Positions 36,756-45,675 of a stretch of DNA of 64,000 nt are shown in pieces (position 1 is the stretch's first letter; each line of letters starts with the position of its first letter). This DNA comes from Lancefieldella parvula. Its GTDB lineage: Bacteria; Actinomycetota; Coriobacteriia; Coriobacteriales; Atopobiaceae. Location: assembly GCA_023300185.1 (NCBI GenBank), contig CP097092.1, positions 1,302,001-1,366,000 of the forward strand, in the 5' to 3' direction. Made by a program: the position numbers and the translations under genes. The notes under the pieces were generated by a model, which saw only the letters and a list, made by a program, of their open reading frames with translations, was not told the origin of the DNA and did no database searches.

Positions 36756-38978
36756 TTAGAGGTGAAGGACGCGGTCCTTGATCTCCTGGGTACGGCCCTG
36801 GTTCCAGAACTGGGTACCAATGTAGCCGCAGGTACGACGAGCAACATTCATCTTGGTCTGGTCACGGTTGCCGCAGTGTGGGCACTCCCAAACCAGCTTA
36901 CCGTCCTCCTCGACAATCTGAATCTCACCGTCATAACCGCACTCCTGGCAGAAGTCAGACTTGGTGTTGAGCTCTGCATACATGATGTGGTCATAGATGA
37001 ACTGCATGACGCTGAGAACAGCCTCGATGTTGTCCTGCATGTTAGGAACCTCAACGTAAGAGATTGCTCCACCTGGGGAAAGACGCTGGAACTCAGACTC
37101 AAACTGGAGCTTCTGGAATGCGTCAATCTCTTCTGCAACGTGGACGTGGTAGCTGTTAGTGATGTAGCCCTTATCAGTGATGCCAGGGATAACACCAAAG
37201 CGACGCTGAAGTGCCTTAGCAAACTTGTAGGTGGTGGACTCAAGAGGAGTACCGTAGAGGGAGTAATCGATATCCTCTGCTTCCTTCCACTCGGTGCATT
37301 TATCGTTCATGTGCTGCATAACCTGGAGAGCAAATGGAGTTGCCTCTTTGTCGGTGTGGCTGTGACCAGTCATAGCCTTAACGCACTCGTACAGACCTGC
37401 ATAACCAAGGGAGATGGTGGAATATCCGCCGTAAAGCAAAGGATCGATAACCTCACCCTTGTCCAGGCGAGCAAGTGCGCCGTACTGCCAAAGGATAGGA
37501 GCAGCATCGGACAGGGTGCCCTTCAGGCGATCGTGACGAGCACGAAGTGCGCGGTGGCAAAGCTCAAGACGCTCATCAAAGATCTTCCAGAACTTGTCCA
37601 TATCGCGACCAGCAGAAAGAGCAACATCAGGAAGGTTGATGGTTACAACACCCTGGTTGAAGCGGCCGTAATACTTAGGCTTGTTTGGCTCATAGTTCTT
37701 TGCGCGAGCAACGTTGTTGAAGCCATTACCAGAACGGTCTGGTGTCAGGAAGGAACGGCAGCCCATGCAAGTGAAGGTATCGCCCTCGCCTTCCTTCTCG
37801 CCCTTAGAAAGCTTGTACTCCTTCATCTTCTTCTCAGAGATGTAGTCAGGGACAAGGCGGCGAGCGGTGCACTTTGCAGCCATCTGAGTGAGGTAGTAGT
37901 ACTTGGAATCCTCGTAAACGTTGTCCTCTTCAAGAACGTAGATGAGCTTAGGGAATGCAGGAGTAATCCAGACACCCTCCTCGTTCTTCACGCCCTGGTA
38001 ACGCTGACGGAGCATCTCCTCAATGATGAGTGCAAGGTCCTCCTTCTCCTGCTCATTCTTTGCCTCGTTGAGGTACATGAAGACAGTAATGAAAGGAGCC
38101 TGGCCGTTGGTGGTCATCAAAGTGACAACCTGGTACTGAATGGTCTGAACACCACGAGAAACCTCATCGCGAAGGCGCTTCTCAACCATCTCGTTGAGCT
38201 GCTCAGCAGAGAGCTCAACACCGACGGAGTTCATCTCCTCCATAACGGTCTTGCGGATCTTCTTACGAGAAACATCAACAAAAGGAGCAAGGTGAGCCAA
38301 GGAGATGGACTGACCACCGTACTGGCAGGATGCTACCTGAGCAATGATCTGAGTTGCAATGTTGCATGCAGTGGAGAAGCTGTGTGGACGCTCAATCAGA
38401 GTACCGGAGATAACAGTGCCATTCTGCAGCATGTCATCAAGGTTGATGAGGTCACAGTTGTGCATGTGCTGTGCAAAGTAATCGGAATCGTGGAAGTGGA
38501 TGAGGCCCCCATTGTGAGCAGCAACAATATCCTCTGGAAGAAGCTCACGCTGAACGAGGTCCTTAGAAACCTCACCAGCCATGTAGTCACGCTGAACAGA
38601 AACAACGGTAGGATTCTTGTTGGAGTTCTCCTGCTTGACTTCCTCGTTGTTGCACTCAATCAGAGACAGAATCTTGTCATCGGTGGTGTTCTTGTGACGC
38701 TTCTGGTTCTGGATGTAGCGGTAAATGATGTACTTACGAGCAACCTCAAAGCGGTCAAGAGCCATGAGCTGATCCTCGACAAGGTCCTGGACCTCCTCGA
38801 CGGTGACGGTGTGTCCAGCCTTCTCGCACTCATCGGTAACGTTGAGGGAAGCAAACTGAATCTCACGCTCAGTCAGGCGCTGATCCTCAGGGACCTCTGC
38901 GTTAGCCTTAGCGATTGCGTTAACAATCTTCTCAACCTCGAAGGTAACCTCTGAGCCATTGCGCTTGATAATCTTCAT
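36756..38978 (-). CDS. nrdD: Anaerobic ribonucleoside-triphosphate reductase
   Basis: Class III glycyl-radical enzyme (740 residues) that makes deoxynucleotides without oxygen. An N-terminal ATP-cone (IIKRNGSEVTFEVEKIVNAI) is followed by the ten-stranded barrel. A Cys4 zinc site is seen as CQECGYDG and CPHCGNRD, and the radical glycine (about Gly718) lies in RRTCGYIGTQFWNQGR. The ATG has CAAGGAG seven bases upstream. The gene is preceded by two NrdR boxes. A 730-codon open frame on the opposite strand is a codon shadow. Confidence 0.97.
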   Translation of the reverse strand: MKIIKRNGSEVTFEVEKIVNAIAKANAEVPEDQRLTEREIQFASLNVTDECEKAGHTVTVEEVQDLVEDQLMALDRFEVARKYIIYRYIQNQKRHKNTTDDKILSLIECNNEEVKQENSNKNPTVVSVQRDYMAGEVSKDLVQRELLPEDIVAAHNGGLIHFHDSDYFAQHMHNCDLINLDDMLQNGTVISGTLIERPHSFSTACNIATQIIAQVASCQYGGQSISLAHLAPFVDVSRKKIRKTVMEEMNSVGVELSAEQLNEMVEKRLRDEVSRGVQTIQYQVVTLMTTNGQAPFITVFMYLNEAKNEQEKEDLALIIEEMLRQRYQGVKNEEGVWITPAFPKLIYVLEEDNVYEDSKYYYLTQMAAKCTARRLVPDYISEKKMKEYKLSKGEKEGEGDTFTCMGCRSFLTPDRSGNGFNNVARAKNYEPNKPKYYGRFNQGVVTINLPDVALSAGRDMDKFWKIFDERLELCHRALRARHDRLKGTLSDAAPILWQYGALARLDKGEVIDPLLYGGYSTISLGYAGLYECVKAMTGHSHTDKEATPFALQVMQHMNDKCTEWKEAEDIDYSLYGTPLESTTYKFAKALQRRFGVIPGITDKGYITNSYHVHVAEEIDAFQKLQFESEFQRLSPGGAISYVEVPNMQDNIEAVLSVMQFIYDHIMYAELNTKSDFCQECGYDGEIQIVEEDGKLVWECPHCGNRDQTKMNVARRTCGYIGTQFWNQGRTQEIKDRVLHL

Positions 38979-39111
38979 GTGCAAACTCCTTGAACAAACG
39001 TTGGTGAAAGCAACGCTTTCATGCGTGTTTAATTGGATTATCACTGCGGTTCCTAAGCTTTTGCCTAAGCGAAGTAGTTGGGAACCCGCTTGTGTGATGA
39101 AAACTACTATG

Positions 39112-39127
39112 CCACAACTTATAGTGT
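39112..39127 (-). promoter_or_regulatory. NrdR box 1 (proximal)
   Basis: CCACAACTTATAGTGT matches the NrdR consensus acaCwATATatwGtgt at most positions. It is paired with a second box 32 bases further from nrdD, the spacing usual for NrdR tandem sites. Confidence 0.75.
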
Positions 39128-39143
39128 TTGAGTTCGAGAACTA

Positions 39144-39159
39144 TAACAATATATTGTGA
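39144..39159 (-). promoter_or_regulatory. NrdR box 2 (distal)
   Basis: TAACAATATATTGTGA contains the nearly perfect core CAATATATTG. Together with box 1 it should bind NrdR, which represses ribonucleotide reductase genes when dATP/ATP is bound. Confidence 0.8.
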
Positions 39160-39365
39160 AATTTCCACACGAATACAAAATTATGTATTGACACGTTGCG
39201 GCAACCAATATCTCTGCAGGTAGAAAATTAGCTAGAAACTTCGCTAATTACAAAATTTATTAATGGTCATAAAATAATTCGATTTTTTGTAAGTAGGCAT
39301 TCGTCGCCTTTCACAAATGCGCCACAATTCACCCCTCAGTACTCACTTTTGTTGGGCGTTTGGGG

Positions 39366-39396
39366 ACTAAAAAAGCCGACACAAAATGTCGGCTTT
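39366..39396 (-). terminator. Terminator after the GlfT1-like glycosyltransferase gene
   Basis: Arms AAAGCCGACA and TGTCGGCTTT with a five-base loop; on the minus strand followed by TTTTTTAG. Confidence 0.85.
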
Positions 39397-39401
39397 GATG
39401 G

Positions 39402-40391
39402 CTAGTCTAGTGGAGGCTGTGGACGCCAGGTTGCGTCTTTATAGATAAGGCGTGCATCCTTCCAGCCCTTTATAAGGCGAGAAAGACCAGACGAGAAGTG
39501 CGCTCTGTCTACCAAAATGAGTCGAATAATCTCTTTTGCAAAGGTCAGAGCGGTACCAACACCAAAGAACACAGGGTTGTAATCACCATGAACCTGGAAG
39601 TAACGGGCAATATAGCCGCGGTTACGTGTGATGTAATAGCGTGTCATGTCAGAAGTTGAATTGAGTTGACGTACAGAGCCAATGCTCTGACCAGGAACTT
39701 CTCGACATCTTGAAAGAACAAAATCTGGAATCAAAATAGGCTGCGTTACCTTGCTGGCCAAATAGCCATACAGAGCGTCATCCCAGTAGATAAAGAAGCG
39801 TGCATCAGGTAGGCCAATCTTCTGCACTACAGAGCGCTTAAAGCAGGCGCCCTCAAAGCACATCACATTGCACTCGCGATAAGGCACACCGTCAAAGCCA
39901 GCCTTTGCCAGCGGATTGTAGATGCCCAGGGCAGTGCTAAAGCGATACTGCCAGAAGAAAGGACCACCATCAAAGTCGTAGCGCTGGCCTTGGATAACCT
40001 CAGCCTTGTCTGACCATGCGTCAAGCTTATCAAGACCATCAGGCAGCACAGCTACGTCATCGTCCATAACCCAGAACCACTCGGCGCCCAGCTCGTAGCC
40101 TACGCGCACACCCTCAGAGAAGCCGCCAGAGCCTCCAGTATTTTGCTCCATAGGGACGTAACACACGCGATTAGTGCCACCGTGAGCGTCGGGATCATCA
40201 GTGGTTTCTCCCCACGTGGTTTTGACCTTCTCCGAAAACTCCGACACAAGCGAGGCTGTCTCAGAGGAGTTCTCGTTGTCCACAACAATGATGCGCCATG
40301 GAGCCTGTGTGAGCTGTGTAATGGAATTGAGCAGGTTGGAAAGCAGTTCCTGGCGTTTAAAGGTAACTATGACAAGGGCGGTGCGCTTCAT
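39402..40391 (-). CDS. GT2 glycosyltransferase, galactofuranosyl/rhamnosyltransferase-like
   Basis: A 329-residue GT-A enzyme. The nucleotide site is IIVVDNENSSETA, the donor loop QNTGGSGGFSEGVRVG is typical of the GlfT1/WbbL-type group, the DxD-like metal motif is WVMDDDVAVLPDG, and the base region is FFIYWDDALYGYLASK. It should add galactofuranose or rhamnose to a cell-surface glycan. It has its own terminator and is divergent from the next GT2 gene, with 73 bases between. Confidence 0.85.
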   Translation of the reverse strand: MKRTALVIVTFKRQELLSNLLNSITQLTQAPWRIIVVDNENSSETASLVSEFSEKVKTTWGETTDDPDAHGGTNRVCYVPMEQNTGGSGGFSEGVRVGYELGAEWFWVMDDDVAVLPDGLDKLDAWSDKAEVIQGQRYDFDGGPFFWQYRFSTALGIYNPLAKAGFDGVPYRECNVMCFEGACFKRSVVQKIGLPDARFFIYWDDALYGYLASKVTQPILIPDFVLSRCREVPGQSIGSVRQLNSTSDMTRYYITRNRGYIARYFQVHGDYNPVFFGVGTALTFAKEIIRLILVDRAHFSSGLSRLIKGWKDARLIYKDATWRPQPPLD

Positions 40392-40464
40392 ATTTCCTCA
40401 AAATGTGACTTCGTGAGTGAGTTGATGCCTCTATAGTATAAAGCAGCAATCAAAAGGAGTTTAG

Positions 40465-41631
40465 ATGAGTCACGCTCAAAACCACCAACCTTTGGTTTCT
40501 CTTGTTGTGCCCATATACAACGTTGCAGACTATCTGGAGCAATGCCTGGCAAGTATTCAATCACAGAGCTACACAAACCTGGAGATTATCTGCCTCAACG
40601 ATGGCTCAACTGACTCGTCTTTAGCTCTTTTGGAAGCATACGCTGCTCGCGATGGTCGCATTGTCATCATTGACAAGGAAAATGAGGGTTACGGAGCAAC
40701 GTGCAATCGTGGCATTGCCGCAGCTCATGGCTCATGGGTGGGTATTGTTGAGCCTGACGATTACCTTGAGCCAACCATGGTTCAAGAGCTTGTTGATCTT
40801 ATCCAAGCAAACGGTGGAGAAGACCAGGTAGATATTGCCCGCTCTGCCTATTGGCGCGTATTTGGCAATCAGAAAAATGGTCGTGCGGGAGCAAAGTCGC
40901 AGTTTAGAGCTGCTGCTGGCGCTGCCGAGTACAGAGTTCCCTGCGCATATAAGGGCCGCGTCAAGCCCAAGCAGCAGCCTTGTTCTATTGACCAGATGGC
41001 TCAGCTTCTGCTGCACCATCCTGCCATTTGGACGGCGCTCTATCGCAAAGAATTCTTGACCCAGAACAGCATAAACTTCAAAGAAGTCCCCGGTGCAGGC
41101 TGGGTGGACAACCCCTTCCTCATTGCCTCACATTGCTGCGGAGCTCGCATAGTGTACACAGACTCTGCGCTCTACAACTATCGCGAGAATGGCTATGCAG
41201 AAGCCGCTACCTTTGCGCAGCGTCAGCCTAAAATTCCGCTTGAGCGCTGGAACGACATGATGGATGTTGTGGACGCACGCAACATTACCTCAGACGTGGT
41301 GCTCAACGCGCTCACACTGCGCGGCATCAACTACGCTCTGCTTACAAAAGACGCGCTTACCTGGCGAGAAGAACATGATGCTGCAGGTGAGACTGACTCA
41401 GAAGTGCACGATCTTCTCGCCAAGAGCTTTGAGCGCATGGACGCAAAGCGTGTGTTTGAAAACCCAGCAATCTCAGGCTCTGGAAAAGCTTTCTTTGCGC
41501 AAGTGAGAGGTATTGCTCTGCCAAAAGATGACAAGTTTTCTCGCTATGCATATCTAGCCAAAGAGGGATTTTTCCGTGTCAAAAATGACGGCATAGCACA
41601 GACGTTTAAATCGCTCATGGACAGGCGTTAA
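40465..41631 (+). CDS. GT2 family glycosyltransferase
   Basis: A 388-residue enzyme with a complete GT2 domain at residues 1-120: SLVVPIYNVADYLEQCLASI, CLNDGSTDSSLALLE, NEGYGATCNRGI and the metal motif VEPDDYLEPTM. The C-terminal half is helical and family-specific (HPAIWTALYRKEFL, PGAGWVDNPFLIAS). It resembles capsule or teichoic-acid glycosyltransferases of Gram-positive bacteria. The ATG has AAAGGAG six bases upstream. It contains two copies of GGCGAGAA in opposite directions about 50 bases apart. Confidence 0.88.
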   Translation: MSHAQNHQPLVSLVVPIYNVADYLEQCLASIQSQSYTNLEIICLNDGSTDSSLALLEAYAARDGRIVIIDKENEGYGATCNRGIAAAHGSWVGIVEPDDYLEPTMVQELVDLIQANGGEDQVDIARSAYWRVFGNQKNGRAGAKSQFRAAAGAAEYRVPCAYKGRVKPKQQPCSIDQMAQLLLHHPAIWTALYRKEFLTQNSINFKEVPGAGWVDNPFLIASHCCGARIVYTDSALYNYRENGYAEAATFAQRQPKIPLERWNDMMDVVDARNITSDVVLNALTLRGINYALLTKDALTWREEHDAAGETDSEVHDLLAKSFERMDAKRVFENPAISGSGKAFFAQVRGIALPKDDKFSRYAYLAKEGFFRVKNDGIAQTFKSLMDRR

Positions 41632-41724
41632 GATTAGCTATAAAGACTAGTCCTAAACACAAATCGCCAGGCTACTCTAGAATCACACGCTCAAATTTTG
41701 ATGCTGCTTATGTGTCGCTGAAGC

Positions 41725-42765
41725 TTATACAAGTGGAATGCGCATAAAACGTGCATACCATACGGCTCTACGTACATAGGCATAACGAGCTCGTGTTGTA
41801 GTAGACAAAATAGCACCAAGCAAGGCATGAGCTACCAGTCGCGGAGAAGTTGCTTCAGTGACAATAAGGTGCGCTACGGGATTAGAAAGAATCTTGACAA
41901 TAAAGTTTTCTTTTTCCTCATGGCTGAGCTGGGATTCTTCGTTGAATACAGGATACATATTCATAAGAAGTTTGCTGATCAGGTAGCGACTAATCAATTT
42001 TTGAACTTTTTTGGAGTTTGCAAAGCCAAGATGCTTGGCAAGAGCACCAAGTGCCTGACGCTCTTGGGTAAGTTTATCCATAGCGGCAGTAATAGTTTCT
42101 TCTTTCTTAGAAGAATCTGCTGGTACATCAACAAAAATTGCTTCAGGAGCGTACGTGATGTTTTTTGCAATCTCAAAACAGTAGCCTACAAAATTGCATT
42201 CACCATCAGTCTCTGGCTCATGTTTGATATCGGTCAAAATACGCGTTGAGCACAGCTTTCCGCTCATAGACGTCAAATAAGGAAGCTGTGACTCCTCAAA
42301 TACCTGCGACAATGCAGAAGCCTTTGCACCAAAAGCCCTTTTGCATTCCATGGGTGCATTGGCGGTTTTCATGTGCGCAATAACAATATCTGCTGCTTTA
42401 GGTGAACCAACAGGACCCAAAGCGGTAGCTGCAGAATAAAGCTTCTGCAAAACATGAGGATTAAATCTATAAGAAGGCTCAGTAGTAAGCGTATAAGCTC
42501 CACGCGCACGACCCTGAGCAATCTCAAGCGCAACAAAATGGCTAATGCCCGATTGGCACAGGACATCTAAGCGAGGCTCTTGATTAGCAAGGTTATCCAG
42601 CATGCGAGCAATCTGAGGGTCGGAGCTGTTATCAACAATGATGAGCTCCCAATGAGGGTATGTCTGCTCTTGAAGTTGCCTAATTACCGTTCTAATAGCA
42701 TCAGCATCATTATCAGCGGCCATAAGAACCGAAATCATATGTGGATTGTATGAGCGCTCGTGCAT
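41725..42765 (-). CDS. GT2-like protein lacking a clear metal motif
   Basis: A 346-residue protein whose first 90 residues follow the GT2 pattern (ISVLMAADNDADAIRTVIRQL, WELIIVDNSSDPQIARML), but where an aspartate metal motif is expected the text reads LTTEPSYRFNPH. It may be inactive, metal-independent, or a binding protein derived from a transferase. The C-terminal part is helical and basic. It sits in the surface-glycan gene group. The ATG has a GGGGGAT site. Confidence 0.7.
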   Translation of the reverse strand: MHERSYNPHMISVLMAADNDADAIRTVIRQLQEQTYPHWELIIVDNSSDPQIARMLDNLANQEPRLDVLCQSGISHFVALEIAQGRARGAYTLTTEPSYRFNPHVLQKLYSAATALGPVGSPKAADIVIAHMKTANAPMECKRAFGAKASALSQVFEESQLPYLTSMSGKLCSTRILTDIKHEPETDGECNFVGYCFEIAKNITYAPEAIFVDVPADSSKKEETITAAMDKLTQERQALGALAKHLGFANSKKVQKLISRYLISKLLMNMYPVFNEESQLSHEEKENFIVKILSNPVAHLIVTEATSPRLVAHALLGAILSTTTRARYAYVRRAVWYARFMRIPLV

Positions 42766-42937
42766 TCCACATCCCCCAAACTGGTCCTAAATTTTAGATA
42801 CCAGTTTACCCATAAAAAGTGAATTAAAAAGACATTTTTATTCTATCAAAATCTCTCCACACATCGTGTTTAACTGCTGTTATGTGGACATCTGACCTGT
42901 TTTGTAGGAGCGGCGCTACACACAACGCCCATAACGT

Positions 42938-43678
42938 CTATACGAGCATGCCAACAAGCTTTCCTAAGGCCGTAGGGTCAACGGTAGTGCCACTTGAACC
43001 TTCAACAACAGGAGCTTCATCATGCTCAAGATTAGACACGCCAATTGGCTGCACAATCTCTACAAGCTCAAGAAGCTGATTGGGCTTCATATCGGTAATC
43101 ATTGAAGACAACAAACTAGAAGCATTGCTTACCAGTGAACGAGCGCCCGAACCAGAAAGTGCCGAGATTTTCTCCCACACATCATCTGTGGCAATGATAA
43201 CGTGCGTAATCTTAATGTTGGTGACAGAAGCAAGTGCGCTAACAAAAGCGATCTGACCGTCATCTTTGTAAATATCTGCCAGTGTTTTAGCGTTTGAGTC
43301 TACTTCTGCATACACATCAGTAGGAATAGACACTATATGGCCGGTTCCCTGCGTACGATCAATGACCAAAAGCCGTACAGACTGAAGCGTCGACTCCCCT
43401 GCCTTAAGCGAATTTGTGCTGATAACGGCATAGGTAAGAAAGTCATCATCAGATTGTGTAGTGCCATCCGGATTACCTGAAACACTTTGGCTCTTTACAG
43501 CCTTGTTAAGCCCATGATCTCCCAAGTGAGACTCAAGCTGCGCGCGATCCCAAAGAGTTACAACAACAATGCCTACAAGAACAGCAACAATGGCAACAAC
43601 GGCAAGGCCAATCACGTTGGTATAAGGATTGTCACGCGGAACATCACTGCGCTCGAATCTTTCTCTTTTCCTAAACAT
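42938..43678 (-). CDS. LCP-like (LytR-CpsA-Psr) membrane protein, degenerate
   Basis: A 246-residue protein with a basic N-terminus, one membrane helix (about residues 22-46, VIGLAVVAIVAVLVGIVVVTLW) and an extracytoplasmic domain. The domain follows the LCP pattern in outline: VRLLVIDRTQGTGHIVSIPTDVYAEVD, TLADIYKDDGQIAFVSALASV, ITHVIIATDDVWEKIS. The arginines that bind the lipid pyrophosphate in active LCP enzymes are not seen. It may be a regulatory or inactive relative. The ATG has AGGGAG upstream. Confidence 0.5.
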   Translation of the reverse strand: MFRKRERFERSDVPRDNPYTNVIGLAVVAIVAVLVGIVVVTLWDRAQLESHLGDHGLNKAVKSQSVSGNPDGTTQSDDDFLTYAVISTNSLKAGESTLQSVRLLVIDRTQGTGHIVSIPTDVYAEVDSNAKTLADIYKDDGQIAFVSALASVTNIKITHVIIATDDVWEKISALSGSGARSLVSNASSLLSSMITDMKPNQLLELVEIVQPIGVSNLEHDEAPVVEGSSGTTVDPTALGKLVGMLV

Positions 43679-43876
43679 ACTGGCTCCCTGCCTCACTGTT
43701 CATCAGTTCTGCAAGAGCTCCTAAAAAAGACGCTCTCTTCTATGATGCTATTTCTTTGCGAGGGAAACCACCGCACACAATACAAGTGGTAGAAAAGACT
43801 TCGTAAACGGCGCGAGAAGACCGATGGAGCTGGATTGGCACACAGAAACTACGACGCAATCAAGGAACCGAAAGCG

Positions 43877-44774
43877 CTACCAGGGTTGCAAAACACCCTC
43901 TGGATAGCGAACGCTCACAAACGTGAGGCCCTGAGCAGGTGCACAACTGCCAGCAGCAATTCTATTCTGAGCAGCTAGAACCTCGTCGATCCACTCAACA
44001 GGCCTGTGACCTCGGCCAATCTCAACCAGTGTGCCCACAATCGTGCGCACCATGTTATGCAAGAAGGCGTTACCCGTAATATCAACTGCAATGAGTTTCT
44101 CGCCAGCCTCTTCAATTTCTTCAACGGTAAGGCGCTCCACAAAACGATGCGTTGGCTTGCCCTCGGCAGAAATTGCCTTGCAGAAGCTCTTGAAATCGTG
44201 CTCTCCCACCAGCGCCTGCGCCGCCTTGTCCATAAGCTCTGCGTCCAAGTGACCGTTGTACCACCACACGTGGTCCCAGCCCAGCACGGGACGAGCGCTA
44301 CCTGCACAAATTCGATAGCGATACGAACGCGCCTGGGCATCAAAGCGTGCCGAGAAACCCTGTGGGGCACGGAAGAGTTGTCGGATAGAGATGTCATCGT
44401 CGGTCAGAGCGGTGAGCGAGCGGACGAGTTTCTCGCCAGACAGCGCCAGTTCAGCGCCATATACGGGAAGGCTCACGTACTGGGCCTGGGCGTGCACGCC
44501 GGCGTCGGTTCTGCCCGCGCAGGTGAGCTCGACCTCTCTGCGCAAAACGGTCTCGAAGCGCGCGGCGAAGGTCTCCTGCCACGGTGCGCTGGGTGGGCTG
44601 CTCGGCAAAGCCGCAGAATGCAGCGCCGCGATAACCTAGCTGGATAACAAGTGTAGCTTCAGGCTCAGAAGAGATATCAGCGAGAGCCTCAGGAGCTGAA
44701 GGCTCAGCCAAAGACTCCTCGCATGTATCAAAACTGCAATTTGATGCAATATTTTGTGATGTTTCTGAGTTCAT
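43877..44774 (-). pseudogene. truA: tRNA pseudouridine synthase A, apparent frameshift
   Basis: TruA modifies uridines 38-40 in the tRNA anticodon arm. With one extra base removed near 44576 the product has 298 residues. It begins with a variable leader of about 40 residues, then LVIQLGYRGAAFCGFAEQPTQRTVA. The catalytic aspartate (Asp90) is in LTCAGRTDAGVHAQ, and FLHNMVRTIVGTLVEIGRG follows. The frame passes between the two conserved blocks at GGCAGGAGACC. The ATG has GGGAG upstream. Position after ecfT is standard for Gram-positive bacteria. All other family residues are intact, so the shift could be a read error. Confidence 0.9.
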
Positions 44775-44822
44775 GAAGCTCCCTGAAATGACTTTGCCCA
44801 CTAGAGTGATTGTATCGTAGGC

Positions 44823-45675
44823 TCAAACTTGACGCACGTACGACATGTGCCAGCTGCTACAGTGTTGCAAGGCTGTCCACAGCAATGCAAGATCACTACA
44901 GCGTTGTAAGGCCAAAGACACAGCGCTAGTCCACAGCAGCAACACTACCCAGTCAACAAGCTGCATTTTTGCGGAGATACGCGTGCGTTTTGCTGCACCA
45001 AGACAGCGATCTGTCATTGTTTGCGCCATCTGATCTGCGCGCTGAAAGAGCGAGACGGTCAGCGGTACCAAAAGCGTAAACCACTTTTTGATGCGCTCAA
45101 CAATACCGCCCGATTCAAAATTGAATCCACGTGCCCTCTGAGCTGCTCTAATTCTGTCGAGTTCTTCTAAGGTAAGCGGAATTGCCCTCAGCGCAATTGA
45201 GAGCACAATGCTCAAACCATCAACGTCAACACGAATAAGGCGCAGACGGCAGCAACAGTACAGAAAAGCCATCAGCAAGCTGCGTAGGTGTAGTTGTTGA
45301 CGCAACCGATAAAACCAGCGCCAAGGCAAGCAACACGCGGGCAATAGCTACAGTGCTTCTGTAAAAACCCGCCACAGATAGACCAACTGATCCAGAAAAA
45401 ATGATATCGGGATGTCCAATAAACACCAGCGTATTGGCTACAAATGATATAAGCAAAATGAACGCTGCAGGCTTTGCTACGCGCAAAAACTCCGGCAAGC
45501 TTACACGAGCACTCCACAAAAGGCTCACGCAAATCAAGGCGAACACCGCAAAGGCAAGTGGCTGTTGTACTGAGAAGAGAGCAACAATGCCCACAAAAGT
45601 GGCAACGATTTTTGTCTGCGCTGTCAATGAAGCAAGCGAGAAGCGCTTAAGCAGAGCACAGGGGCACTTAGACAT
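44823..45675 (-). pseudogene. ecfT: ECF transporter transmembrane subunit EcfT, apparent frameshift
   Basis: Membrane subunit that couples the EcfA ATPases to vitamin-binding S components. With one extra base near 45246 removed the product has 283 residues: a hydrophobic N-half (KIVATFVGIVALFSVQQPLAFAVF), the coupling helices with the Ala-Arg-Gly-type motif AAQRARGFNF, and a C-terminal span. The break lies at TTPTQLADGF / LRLIRVDVDG. The ATG has GGAGG six bases upstream and overlaps the ecfA end by eight bases, which indicates translational coupling. No S component is in the window. Confidence 0.88.

Larger units (their letters stand above)
38979..39370 (-). other. Long regulatory spacer upstream of nrdD
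   Basis: No gene is seen in the roughly 390 bases between nrdD and the terminator of the upstream glycosyltransferase gene. The part next to nrdD is a leader of about 130 bases with a short inverted repeat (GGTTCC and GGAACC, 39048-39085). The two NrdR boxes follow, then AT-rich sequence without recognised features. Confidence 0.6.

Noticed and set aside
36762..38954. 730-codon open frame on the plus strand
   Set aside because: It lies exactly opposite nrdD, has no recognisable domain, and is explained by the codon use of nrdD; all nrdD motifs are intact.
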